From Nonomuraea fuscirosea (lineage in GTDB: Bacteria > Actinomycetota > Actinomycetes > Streptosporangiales > Streptosporangiaceae), in assembly GCF_003001935.1 (NCBI RefSeq), contig NZ_PVNG01000007.1:62001-126000 (forward strand): a DNA stretch of 64,000 bases, read 5' to 3'. Each line of letters begins with the position of its first letter. Within the stretch, counting starts at the first letter, position 1. Below the pieces are notes generated by a model. That model was not told the origin of the DNA and did no database searches. It saw nothing but the letters and a program-made list of their open reading frames with translations. Made by a program: the position numbers and the translations under genes. This document shows, piece after piece, positions 16,266 through 24,100 of this stretch.

Positions 16266-17198
16266 TCAGGACTTCTCCCAGTACGGGTCGGTGATGCCAC
16301 CGGGCGAGGCCAGCGCCTCGGCGTCGATCCCGGTCAGCCTGGCCCCCGCCTGGTAGGCGCTGTCCAGGAACTCCAGCACCGCGCCCACAGGGTCCTCCAT
16401 GGCCCGTACGTCGTCGTAACGCAGCACGGCCAGATGACTGCCCCGCGCCGCGACCCACTCGGCCTGCCCGGGCCGCAGCGGCTCCCGTTCCAGGCCCTCG
16501 GGCTCGGGTGCGGTGTAGGAGTAGAACGCCGGCCACGGCCGTTCCTTGTCGCCGAACCAGAACCCCGAGCTGATCACCTCCCAGCTGTACGCCTCCCGCG
16601 TGACCGGATCGGTCTGCGGCGAGACCTTGACCACGCGCCCGGTGAACCGGGTGACCGCGATGTCGAAGGTGTGCCAGAAGTGGTGCACCGGGCTGGTCTT
16701 GCCGGCGAAGTCGGCCGCGAAGCGGTCGAGCAGCTGCACGACCTGCGACAGGATCCGCCAGTAGCGGTTGAGCAGCACGGGGTCGTAACGCGCGTGCAGG
16801 GTGTCCTCGGGGAACGGCGTGTCGTCGCCCAGATCGAACGGCACCGCCCAGATCTCGGGCCGGATCCCCAGCCCGGCCAGCGTCTCGAAGAGCCGGTCGT
16901 GGAACGAGGCCACCGACCTGCCGATCAGGCTGAACTCGGCGCTGCGCCCGTCGAAGACGTCCACCACCAGCCGGTGCCGGACGAGGTCGAAGTCGATGCA
17001 GAACAGCGGCTGCTCGCCCAGCCCGCCCATCGGGCGCGTGGTGAGCCCGCGCCCCGTCGGGTGGAACGGAACCTGCCACCAGTGATTGCGCCGGTTGCTC
17101 GACGCGAGCCGAATCTTCCCCACGATCTGCGCGAATCGGTGAAAGGTCTCTTTGGCCTCTGTCCACTCCGCGAGCGGCATGGCCGGGAACAGCTCCAT
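16266..17198 (-). CDS. DUF5996 family protein
   Basis: 310 residues from ATG 17198 with a strong GGAGGGGG site. It matches DUF5996, whose members begin as here with LAEWTEAKETFHRFAQIVGKI followed by NHWWQVPFHPTGRGLTT. Conserved-looking His/Trp patches (HHFWHTFDIAVTRF, SGFWFGDKERPWPAFYSYTAP) suggest an enzyme, but no function is known. No signal peptide or membrane helix. It starts 47 bp after the end of the co-directional metallo-hydrolase gene; a TACGAT in that gap could be its own -10. Confidence 0.8.
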   Translation of the reverse strand: MELFPAMPLAEWTEAKETFHRFAQIVGKIRLASSNRRNHWWQVPFHPTGRGLTTRPMGGLGEQPLFCIDFDLVRHRLVVDVFDGRSAEFSLIGRSVASFHDRLFETLAGLGIRPEIWAVPFDLGDDTPFPEDTLHARYDPVLLNRYWRILSQVVQLLDRFAADFAGKTSPVHHFWHTFDIAVTRFTGRVVKVSPQTDPVTREAYSWEVISSGFWFGDKERPWPAFYSYTAPEPEGLEREPLRPGQAEWVAARGSHLAVLRYDDVRAMEDPVGAVLEFLDSAYQAGARLTGIDAEALASPGGITDPYWEKS

Positions 17199-17244
17199 GA
17201 CGGCCCCCTCCGACTAGAGCATTTCCCCGCAATCGTAACTACCC

Positions 17245-18033
17245 TCAGTATTCGCTCAGCTCCCAGGGGTCGTGCGCGGAGAAGACCGCGACCCCGTGGT
17301 CGTGCTTGAGCGAGCGCAGCACCGCCTGGCTCGACAGTCTGCGCTCCTCGTCCACCTGGGCGCTCTGCTGCACGATGTCCATCAGCGGATGGGGGCGCGG
17401 CGCGGGTTCCAGCTCGCCGGCGTAGAAGTAGGCGTCCCCCGCGTGCAGCAGCCAGCGCCCGCCGTCCCGCACCGCCACGCCGGCGTGCCCCCTGGTGTGC
17501 CCGTCGAGCGGCACCAGCAGGAAGTCCTCCTCGGGCAGGCCCGCCAGCGGCCGCACCCCGTCCACGCCGAGCCAGCGGGTGCCCGTGTCCTGATAGGTCT
17601 CCCAGCGGGGCCCGTGCGCCCAGTGGGAGGGCCGGTAGCGGCGGTTGGGCGCCTGGGCCAGCGCGTCCTTCAGCTCCGCCTCCGTGACGTGCACCCTGGC
17701 CTGCGGGAAGTCGGGCAGGCCGCCGCTGTGGTCCACGTCGAGGTGGGTGAGCACGATGTGGCGGACGTCGGCGGGGTCGTACCCGAGCGCGGCGACCTGA
17801 CGTACGGCCGTCTCCGCCGGCGCCAGCACCGGCTCGACCAGCTCCCGCCACTCGCGGTCGAGGCTCTCGCCGGGCTCGGCCACGTCGTGCAGGCCGAGCC
17901 CGGCCTCCACCAGCACGAGGCCGGCGGCCGGAGTCTCGACGAGCAGCGCGTGGCAGACCGCCCGCGCGGAGGGCCGGCCGTCGGGGGAGTCGATCTCGCG
18001 CATGGAGCCGAGGTTCAGATGGTGGATTCGCAT
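17245..18033 (-). CDS. MBL-fold metallo-hydrolase
   Basis: 262 residues from ATG 18033. The metal motif is THLDVDHSGG, the HxxxDH form with Asp replacing the second His of the classic HxHxDH, as in one actinobacterial lactonase-like subgroup. Further ligands appear in LDGHTRGHAG and LLHAGDAYF. The C-terminus ends FSAHDPWEL. A lactonase or similar cytoplasmic hydrolase is likely; the substrate is unknown. It is divergent from a MerR gene over a perfect palindrome, so MerR probably controls it. Confidence 0.82.
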   Translation of the reverse strand: MRIHHLNLGSMREIDSPDGRPSARAVCHALLVETPAAGLVLVEAGLGLHDVAEPGESLDREWRELVEPVLAPAETAVRQVAALGYDPADVRHIVLTHLDVDHSGGLPDFPQARVHVTEAELKDALAQAPNRRYRPSHWAHGPRWETYQDTGTRWLGVDGVRPLAGLPEEDFLLVPLDGHTRGHAGVAVRDGGRWLLHAGDAYFYAGELEPAPRPHPLMDIVQQSAQVDEERRLSSQAVLRSLKHDHGVAVFSAHDPWELSEY

Positions 18034-18047
18034 GGCGAATAGACTGC

Positions 18048-18069
18048 GACTTGAACCGCGGTTCAAGTC
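18048..18069. promoter_or_regulatory. MerR operator
   Basis: A perfect 22-bp palindrome, half-site GACTTGAACCG and its complement, lies in the 47-bp gap between the divergent MBL and merR genes. Length and symmetry fit a MerR dimer site between -10 and -35 elements. Confidence 0.7.
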
Positions 18070-18080
18070 AAGGAGAGCGC

Positions 18081-18479
18081 GTGGACGAGGGCCTGATCGA
18101 CATCGGCGAGGTGACGGAGCGGAGCGGGCTGGCCGCGTCCGCGCTGCGGTTCTACGAGCGCAAGGGGCTCATCAGGGCCGAGGGGCGCAACGGGCTGCGC
18201 CGCGCGTACCGGCCGGAGACGCTGGAGCGGCTGGCGCTGATCACCTGCGCCCGCGACGCGGGGTTCACGCTCGCCGAGATCGCCGCCTTCCTCGGGGCGC
18301 GGCCGTCCGACGCGGAGCTGCGCGAGCGCCTGGCGGCCCGGGAACGCGCGGTGACCGGGCGGATCGCGCAGCTCACCCGGCTGCGCGACAGCCTGCGCCA
18401 CGCGGCTGCCTGCGACCACGATCCGCTGGTCGACTGCCCCGAGTTCAGGCAGGCCCTCGGCCGAGTTCCCCGGGGGTGA
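18081..18479 (+). CDS. MerR-family transcriptional regulator
   Basis: 132 residues from GTG 18081, directly after AAGGAG. The winged helix (LIDIGEVTERSGLAASALRFYERKGLI) and dimerising helix are standard. The C-terminus holds two cysteines, C-x7-C (ACDHDPLVDCPEF), the same spacing as the metal loop of CueR. Similar pairs occur in many actinobacterial MerR proteins of unknown ligand, so metal sensing is only a possibility. It likely regulates itself and the divergent metallo-hydrolase. Its stop codon is part of a downstream tandem repeat. Confidence 0.87.
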   Translation: MDEGLIDIGEVTERSGLAASALRFYERKGLIRAEGRNGLRRAYRPETLERLALITCARDAGFTLAEIAAFLGARPSDAELRERLAARERAVTGRIAQLTRLRDSLRHAAACDHDPLVDCPEFRQALGRVPRG

Positions 18480-18551
18480 AGCCCCGCGGGTGCTTTCCGG
18501 TCGTACGGGTGCAGCCCCGTGAGCGTTGTTCGGCCGCACGGGTGAAGGCCG
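18475..18551 (+). repeat. 33-bp tandem repeat starting at the merR stop codon
   Basis: Units 18475-18507 and 18508-18540, plus a partial third (18541-18551), each begin GGGTG[A/C]AGSCC. The merR stop TGA is inside the first; unit two has TGC and unit three TGA in the same frame. Confidence 0.65.
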
Positions 18552-18586
18552 GTGGCCCGGGCCTGGCGGAGGTTCCAGGCCACCGG
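18549..18586. terminator. Hairpin terminator between convergent genes
   Basis: Nested stem: CCGGTGGC (18549-18556) with GCCACCGG (18579-18586), and CCTGG (18562-18566) with CCAGG inside it. It serves merR and the convergent hypothetical gene. Confidence 0.6.
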
Positions 18587-18602
18587 TCATGTACGCACGC
18601 CG

Positions 18603-19802
18603 TCAGGCGGAGCTGACGTACTTCCTGGGCCGCAGCGCGTGGGCCCGGAGCGCCGCCAGCGCCGCGAGCTGACCGGGCCGGTCCATCCGCACCGCCAGCT
18701 CGTCGCTGAAGGCCAGCCCCAGCGCCGTGAGCTGGGCCACCAGGTCGGTCACCGGCCGCGCCACGTCCTCCAGGCTCGTGGCCGGATGCCAGCCCTCGCC
18801 GCCCACCACCTCGGCCACCCGCTCGCGCAGCTGGCCGGGCGACATCAGCGTGCCGTCGGCCAGCAGCATCAGCGTGGCCTCCCTGGCCGACACCTCGAAC
18901 TCGTGCTCACCCCTGGCCAGCAGCAGCCTGGTGACCGCCGTCCACATGGCCGACTTCGACCCCAGCAGCCGCCGGCCGTAGTCGGTGATGGCGAGCCTGG
19001 CCCCGTCGCGCCTGATCGCGCCGAGCTCCCGCTCGGCCAGGTCGCGCAGCCGCAGCGCCTCGGGCGACGGCGCCAGCCGCAGCGGCAGGCTCTCCTCCGA
19101 GGCGGCCAGCGTCAGCAGCCGGTGCAGGGCGGGCAGCGGCTGCGGGGTCACGGGCGCGTGCAGGCGCACCTCGAACGGCTGGGCCAGCTCGCGCCTGGCC
19201 GGGCCGCGGCCGAGCACCCAGCGGTTGAGCCGCTCGCCGTGCACCCGGTTGAGCCAGCTGTCGCCGCCCAGGTCGGTGCGCGGCTCGGTGAGCCAGCGCC
19301 GGGTCAGGGCGGCGCGGTCGATGCTCTCCCCGGCCAGGATCGCCAGTTCGAGCGCGGCGGAGCAGGCGAGGTGGGCGCCCAGCTCCTCCGGCCCCATGAT
19401 CATGCTCCACTGCAGCTCGGGCACGTCGGGCGGGAGCACGCCCGTGGCCTCCAGCGCCTGCTGGTAGGCGCTGGTGCCCGCGTCCTCGCCCTCACGGGCG
19501 TAGGTGCGCAGGATCTGCAGGGTCGTAGGGGAGACGCACAGAGCGGCGTACCGCTCCATGCCGCCGAGCTGGAGCAGCCGCCCCAGCGAATGGGCCAGGC
19601 GCTCCTGGTCCGCGCCCGTCATCTGCGGACCGACCTTGAGCGGCAACGTGTACCAGAGGAACTCGCAGACGTCGAGCTGGGTCACCGACTCGAGCGGCTC
19701 GCCACCCGTCAACCATTCGACGGCGGTCCTGGCCTCCTCGGCCAGATCCGGCTGAGATCGCTCCAACTCGGCGAGAAGGGCGGTGACATCCGGTGCACTC
19801 AT
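18603..19802 (-). CDS. Conserved-looking hypothetical protein
   Basis: 399 residues from ATG 19802 (MSAPDVTALLAELERSQPDL). I do not recognise a family. It is acidic and helix-rich without signal peptide or membrane segment. An N-terminal part (FLWYTLPLKVG, ERLAHSLGRLLQLGGMERYA) and a C-terminal part (RLAITDYGRRLLGSKSAMWTAVTRLLL) resemble winged-helix-like or SAM-independent regulators of the 'plasmid pRiA4b/ORF-3-like' kind only loosely. It lies between a MerR gene and the O-mannosyltransferase, with no clear operon partner. No good ribosome site is seen, so it may be leaderless. Confidence 0.6.
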   Translation of the reverse strand: MSAPDVTALLAELERSQPDLAEEARTAVEWLTGGEPLESVTQLDVCEFLWYTLPLKVGPQMTGADQERLAHSLGRLLQLGGMERYAALCVSPTTLQILRTYAREGEDAGTSAYQQALEATGVLPPDVPELQWSMIMGPEELGAHLACSAALELAILAGESIDRAALTRRWLTEPRTDLGGDSWLNRVHGERLNRWVLGRGPARRELAQPFEVRLHAPVTPQPLPALHRLLTLAASEESLPLRLAPSPEALRLRDLAERELGAIRRDGARLAITDYGRRLLGSKSAMWTAVTRLLLARGEHEFEVSAREATLMLLADGTLMSPGQLRERVAEVVGGEGWHPATSLEDVARPVTDLVAQLTALGLAFSDELAVRMDRPGQLAALAALRAHALRPRKYVSSA

Positions 19803-19914
19803 GCCTCGAAGTTTGCCGTATCGACCCCGGGCCTGACGATGACCGAAACCGGTGCGTATTGGGTCTTGCACAGCGACTACCTAAGAAACCCCTATTGAGC
19901 CGACTGTAACGTGA

Positions 19915-21576
19915 TCATATCCACCCTTTTTCAAACAACATGCGGGCCTTCCAGTCCAGGTACGGGAGCACTTCGGCGGACAGGACGGGATGCAGCCACC
20001 AGAAGTTGATCAGGGCGAGCAGGGCGAACGCACCCACGGCCGCCGCTCCGGCGGTGCGCCGCAGCGGCACCACGCCCTTGATCGTCGGCCGGGACGTCCC
20101 GATCAGCAGCCCGGCGCACAACGTGATCGCCAGCACCATGAACGGCACCATCGGGATGGCGTAGAACAGGAACATCGTGCGGTTGTCGGCGATGGCGAAG
20201 TAGAACCACGGCAGCCAGCCCATCGCGTACGCCAGCAGCACGGCCCCCGCCCGCCAGTCGCGGGAGGAGAAGTACCAGGCGATCAGGGCCACCAGCGCGG
20301 CCACCGCGCCGAACCAGATCACCGGCGTGCCCACGCCGAGCACCGCCTCGGAGCAGTCTTTCACGCCGGGTCCGCAGACGTTCTGCCTGCCCTCGTAGAA
20401 GAAGGCGACGGGGCGCAGCAGCAGCGGCCACTGCCACGGCTCGGACATGTACGGGTGCGACGTCTCAAGACCGCTGTGGAAGGTGAAGACCTGCCACTGG
20501 TAGTGCACCCACGACCGCATCGAGTCGAAGACGAAGAACAGCGGGTTGCCCGCGGAGGTGGCCTGGTCCCAGTTGCGGCCGTAGCCGGTCGCGTTGACGA
20601 ACCAGCCGGTCCAGGTCGCCATGTAGGTCACGAACGGCACCACGCCGAACGCCACGACCCCCTGCGGCACGTCCTTGTTGAGCGCCCCCACGTAGGGCCG
20701 GCGCAGCCCGACCGCGCGGCGGGCGCCGAAGTCCCACAGCACCGACATGATCGCGAACGCCACCGCGAACGCCAGCCCCGACCACTTGACCGACATCGCG
20801 AAGGCCAGGCAGACCCCGGCCCCGATGCGCCACCACCTGATGCCGAGCGACGGGCCCAGCGTGGACATGGACGTGCCGATCGGCGAGACCGGCGAGCGCT
20901 CGTACCAGGAGACGAGTTTCTCGCGCGCCTGGTCGCGGTCGACCACCAGGCAGGCGAACGCGGCGAGCACCCAGAACATCAGGAAGATGTCCAGCAGCGC
21001 CGTGCGGGAGAGCACGTAGTGCAGGCCGTCGAGCGCGAGCAGCAGGCCCGCGAAGCAGCCGAGCAGGGTCGAGCGGGTCATCCGGCGCGCGACCCTGGCG
21101 ATGACGAGGATGGACAGCGTGCCGATCACGGCCGCGGCGAAGCGCCAGCCGAACGGGTTGAGCCCGAACAGCCACTCGCCCACGCCGATCATCCACTTGC
21201 CCAGCGGCGGGTGCACCACGTAGGAGGCGCACTTGTCCAGGTCCGCGGGCGTGCACGCCTGCCAGACGTCGGTGTTGCCCGCCATGATCGCCTTGTCGGC
21301 GTCCTTGACGGTGACCTTCTCCACGCCGTGCGTGATCAGCGAGAAGGCGTCCTTCATGTAGTACGTCTCGTCGAACACCACGGCCTTGGGATGACCGAGG
21401 TTGAGGAAGCGCAGCACACCGCCGAAGACCATGACGAGCAGCGGCCCGATCCAGCCCCACAGCACGCTGCCGCGCATGGGGGGAAGGACCCGATCGCGTA
21501 CGGACCGAGCCGCGGGCCCGCTGTCGCCGGACTCCGGGCTCTCGTAGGCCTGGTACGGGGAATCGGTCACCGCCAT
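19915..21576 (-). CDS. pmt: Dolichyl-phosphate-mannose-protein mannosyltransferase (GT39), copy 1
   Basis: A 553-residue multi-spanning membrane enzyme that transfers mannose from polyprenyl-phosphate-mannose to Ser/Thr of proteins during Sec export. Family motifs: the acidic pair in VVFDETYYMKDAFSL on the first external loop, HPPLGKWMIGVGEWLFG, and NRTMFLFYAIPMVPFM near the C-terminus. About ten hydrophobic segments are visible. TACGAT 6 nt before ATG 21576 suggests a leaderless mRNA. It is divergent from rsmI, the same neighbour as mycobacterial pmt (Rv1002c). A second paralogue lies on the other side of rsmI. Confidence 0.92.
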   Translation of the reverse strand: MAVTDSPYQAYESPESGDSGPAARSVRDRVLPPMRGSVLWGWIGPLLVMVFGGVLRFLNLGHPKAVVFDETYYMKDAFSLITHGVEKVTVKDADKAIMAGNTDVWQACTPADLDKCASYVVHPPLGKWMIGVGEWLFGLNPFGWRFAAAVIGTLSILVIARVARRMTRSTLLGCFAGLLLALDGLHYVLSRTALLDIFLMFWVLAAFACLVVDRDQAREKLVSWYERSPVSPIGTSMSTLGPSLGIRWWRIGAGVCLAFAMSVKWSGLAFAVAFAIMSVLWDFGARRAVGLRRPYVGALNKDVPQGVVAFGVVPFVTYMATWTGWFVNATGYGRNWDQATSAGNPLFFVFDSMRSWVHYQWQVFTFHSGLETSHPYMSEPWQWPLLLRPVAFFYEGRQNVCGPGVKDCSEAVLGVGTPVIWFGAVAALVALIAWYFSSRDWRAGAVLLAYAMGWLPWFYFAIADNRTMFLFYAIPMVPFMVLAITLCAGLLIGTSRPTIKGVVPLRRTAGAAAVGAFALLALINFWWLHPVLSAEVLPYLDWKARMLFEKGWI

Positions 21577-21654
21577 TCGGACATCGTACGGGCCCCAGAG
21601 CGGTGGTTACCCAAGAAACACGGTCTAATTGGGATGCCCTGCCACAATGGTCAG

Positions 21655-22503
21655 GTGACTGGGAACGGCAGGTTGGTGCTGGCAGGGGCCCCCATAGGCC
21701 AGGCGGGTGACGTCTCGCCCCGGCTGCGTGAGGCGCTGGCGGGCGCCGACGTGGTGGCGGCGGAGGACACCAGGCGGCTGCGCAGGCTCGCGGCCGACCT
21801 CGACGTCGAGATCACCGGCCGGGTGGTGTCCTACTACGACCAGAACGAGGCCGCCCGCGCCCAGGAGCTCGTGGAGGCGCTCAAGGAGGGCCGCACGGTC
21901 GTCGTCATCACCGACGCGGGCATGCCGGGCGTGTCGGACCCCGGCTACCGCCTGACGAGCCTGGCGGTCGAGGCGGGCGTCCAGGTCACCGCGCTGCCGG
22001 GGCCGAGCGCCGTCACCACCGCGCTGGCCGTCTCCGGCCTGGCCAGCGACCGGTTCTGCTTCGAGGGCTTCCCGCCGCGCAAGACCGGCGAGCGGGACCG
22101 GCGGCTCGGGGCGCTGGCCGAGGAGGAGCGCACGATGGTCTTCTTCGAGGCGCCGCACCGGCTGGCGAGCTCGCTGGAGGCGATGGCGCGGGCGTTCGGG
22201 CCCGACCGGCGGGCGGCGGTCTGCCGCGAGCTCACCAAGACCTACGAGGAGGTCCGCAGGGGCGGGCTCGGCGAGCTGGCCGAGTGGGCGGCCAAGGGCG
22301 TCAAGGGCGAGATCACGGTCGTGGTCGCGGGCCACGTCCCCGGCGAGGCCGAGCAGGACGTGGACGCGCTCATCGCGGAGGTCGGCCGCCGGGTCGCCGA
22401 GGGGGAGCAGCGCAGCCAGGCGGTCGCCGCCGTGGCCAAGGGCGCGGGGATGCCGAGACGGGAGCTGTACGACCTGGTTCACAGGCGAACCGCCACGCCA
22501 TAG
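21655..22503 (+). CDS. rsmI: 16S rRNA (cytidine-1402-2'-O)-methyltransferase
   Basis: 282 residues. RsmI methylates the ribose of C1402 in 16S rRNA. GTG 21655 starts VTGNGRLVLAGAPIGQAGD, the usual family N-terminus; CACAAT 6 nt upstream suggests leaderless transcription. Tetrapyrrole-methylase-type motifs are AEDTRRLRRLA, TDAGMPGVSDPG, LPGPSAVTTALAVSGL and FEGFPPRK. The frame is open far upstream because of GC bias, which is not coding. Its stop codon TAG is also the first three bases of the next gene's -10 hexamer. Confidence 0.93.
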   Translation: MTGNGRLVLAGAPIGQAGDVSPRLREALAGADVVAAEDTRRLRRLAADLDVEITGRVVSYYDQNEAARAQELVEALKEGRTVVVITDAGMPGVSDPGYRLTSLAVEAGVQVTALPGPSAVTTALAVSGLASDRFCFEGFPPRKTGERDRRLGALAEEERTMVFFEAPHRLASSLEAMARAFGPDRRAAVCRELTKTYEEVRRGGLGELAEWAAKGVKGEITVVVAGHVPGEAEQDVDALIAEVGRRVAEGEQRSQAVAAVAKGAGMPRRELYDLVHRRTATP

Positions 22504-22513
22504 GGTGCGCAAC

Positions 22514-24100
22514 GTGAGCAACTGGGGGGTGTCGGCACGGCGGCTCGTCCCGCCCATGCAGGGATCGGCGCTGGTGGGCTGGCTCGGCCCGATCGCGGTC
22601 GCGATCTTCGGCGGTCTCCTGCGCTTCATCAGGCTGGGCGAGCCCAAGGCGGTCGTCTTCGACGAGACCTACTACGTCAAGGACGCCTATTCGCTGATGC
22701 TCCACGGCGTGGAGCGGACCATGCTCGGCGACGCCAAGAACCCCGTCGCCGACCGGCGGCTGATCGCCGGCAACCTGGACATCTTCCAGCAGTGCCCGCA
22801 GCCGTCCGACTGCGCCTCCTTCGTGGCCCACCCGCCGCTGGGCAAGTGGATGATCGCGGCGGGCGAGTGGCTGTTCGGGATGAACCCGTTCGGCTGGCGC
22901 GCCGTCGCGGCCCTGGCCGGCACGCTGTCCATCCTCGTCCTGGCCAGGGTGGCGCGCAGGATGACCCGCTCGACGCTCCTGGGCTGCCTGGGCGGGCTGC
23001 TGCTGGCGCTCGACGGCCTGCACCTTGTGCTGTCGCGGACGGCGCTGCTGGACGTCTTCCTGATGTTCTGGGTGCTCGCGGGGTTCGCCTGCCTGGTGGC
23101 CGACCGCGACCAGGCCCGCGCGAAGCTGGTCTCCTGGTACGAACGCTCGCCGGTCACCGCGCTGGGCCCGCGTCTCGGCCCGCGGCCGTGGCGGCTGGCC
23201 GCCGGGATCTGCCTGGGGGCCGCGTGCGCGGTCAAGTGGTCGGGGATCTTCTTCCTGCTCGCCTTCGCCGTCATGTCGGTGCTGTGGGACATGGGCGCCA
23301 GACGGGCGGTGGGGCTGCGCGAGCCGTACCGGGGGGCGCTGACGTACGACCTGCCGGGCGCGGCGGGGGCGATGGCGCTCGCGCCCGCGGTGACGTTCAT
23401 GGCGTCGTGGACCGGCTGGTTCGTCACCGCCGGCGGCTACGGCCGTAACTGGGACCAGGCCACCTCGTCCGGGCCGCTGTTCTTCGTCGTCGACTCGGTC
23501 CGCTCGTGGCTGCGCTACCAGCAGCAGGTGCTCGGCTACCACAGCGGCCTTGAGGACTATCACCCGTACATGTCGGAGCCGTGGCAGTGGCCGGTGCTCT
23601 TACGCCCGGTCTCCTTCCACTACCCGACCAACCTGCCGCCGTCGGCGTGCGGCGCCGACAAGTGCGCGCAGGCCGTGCTCGGGGTCGGCACCCCCGCGCT
23701 CTGGTACGCCGCCGCGCTCGCCCTCGTCGGCCTCGTCGCCTGGTACGTCGCCACCCGCGACTGGCGGGCCGGGGCCGTGCTGCTGGCCTACGGGGTGGGC
23801 TGGCTGCCGTGGTTCTACTACGCCATCGCCGACAACCGCACGATGTACCTGTTCTACATGATCCCCGTGGTGCCGTTCATGGTGCTGGCGCTGGTGCTCA
23901 TGGCCGGGCTGATCATGGGGCCGCGGGACGCCCCCGCCGCCCGGCGGGCGATCGGGGCGGCGGTCGTGGGCGCGTACGCGCTCATCGTGCTGGTCAACTT
24001 CTGGTGGCTCTATCCGGTGCTGGCGGCCGAGACGATCACGCAGGCACAGTGGTGGAGCCGGATGCTCCTGAGCTCTTGGGTGACCGCCGCGCCCAAGTGA
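22514..24100 (+). CDS. Dolichyl-phosphate-mannose-protein mannosyltransferase (GT39), copy 2
   Basis: 528 residues, clearly paralogous to the minus-strand copy at 19915-21576: shared GWLGP, LLRFIRLGEPKAVVFDETYY, HPPLGKWMIAAGEWLFG, RTALLDVFLMFWVL and NRTMYLFYMIPVVPFM. TAGGGT at 22501-22506 ends 7 nt before GTG 22514, which suits a leaderless start better than GTG 22505. It would glycosylate exported proteins, perhaps with different acceptors from copy 1. Its last 65 bp overlap the 3' end of the convergent membrane glycosyltransferase gene. Confidence 0.9.
   Translation: MSNWGVSARRLVPPMQGSALVGWLGPIAVAIFGGLLRFIRLGEPKAVVFDETYYVKDAYSLMLHGVERTMLGDAKNPVADRRLIAGNLDIFQQCPQPSDCASFVAHPPLGKWMIAAGEWLFGMNPFGWRAVAALAGTLSILVLARVARRMTRSTLLGCLGGLLLALDGLHLVLSRTALLDVFLMFWVLAGFACLVADRDQARAKLVSWYERSPVTALGPRLGPRPWRLAAGICLGAACAVKWSGIFFLLAFAVMSVLWDMGARRAVGLREPYRGALTYDLPGAAGAMALAPAVTFMASWTGWFVTAGGYGRNWDQATSSGPLFFVVDSVRSWLRYQQQVLGYHSGLEDYHPYMSEPWQWPVLLRPVSFHYPTNLPPSACGADKCAQAVLGVGTPALWYAAALALVGLVAWYVATRDWRAGAVLLAYGVGWLPWFYYAIADNRTMYLFYMIPVVPFMVLALVLMAGLIMGPRDAPAARRAIGAAVVGAYALIVLVNFWWLYPVLAAETITQAQWWSRMLLSSWVTAAPK

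Noticed and set aside
19990..22503. 837-codon plus-strand frame that includes rsmI
   Set aside because: Only the last 282 codons are RsmI; the rest is antisense to the O-mannosyltransferase and is His/Arg/Pro-rich noise.
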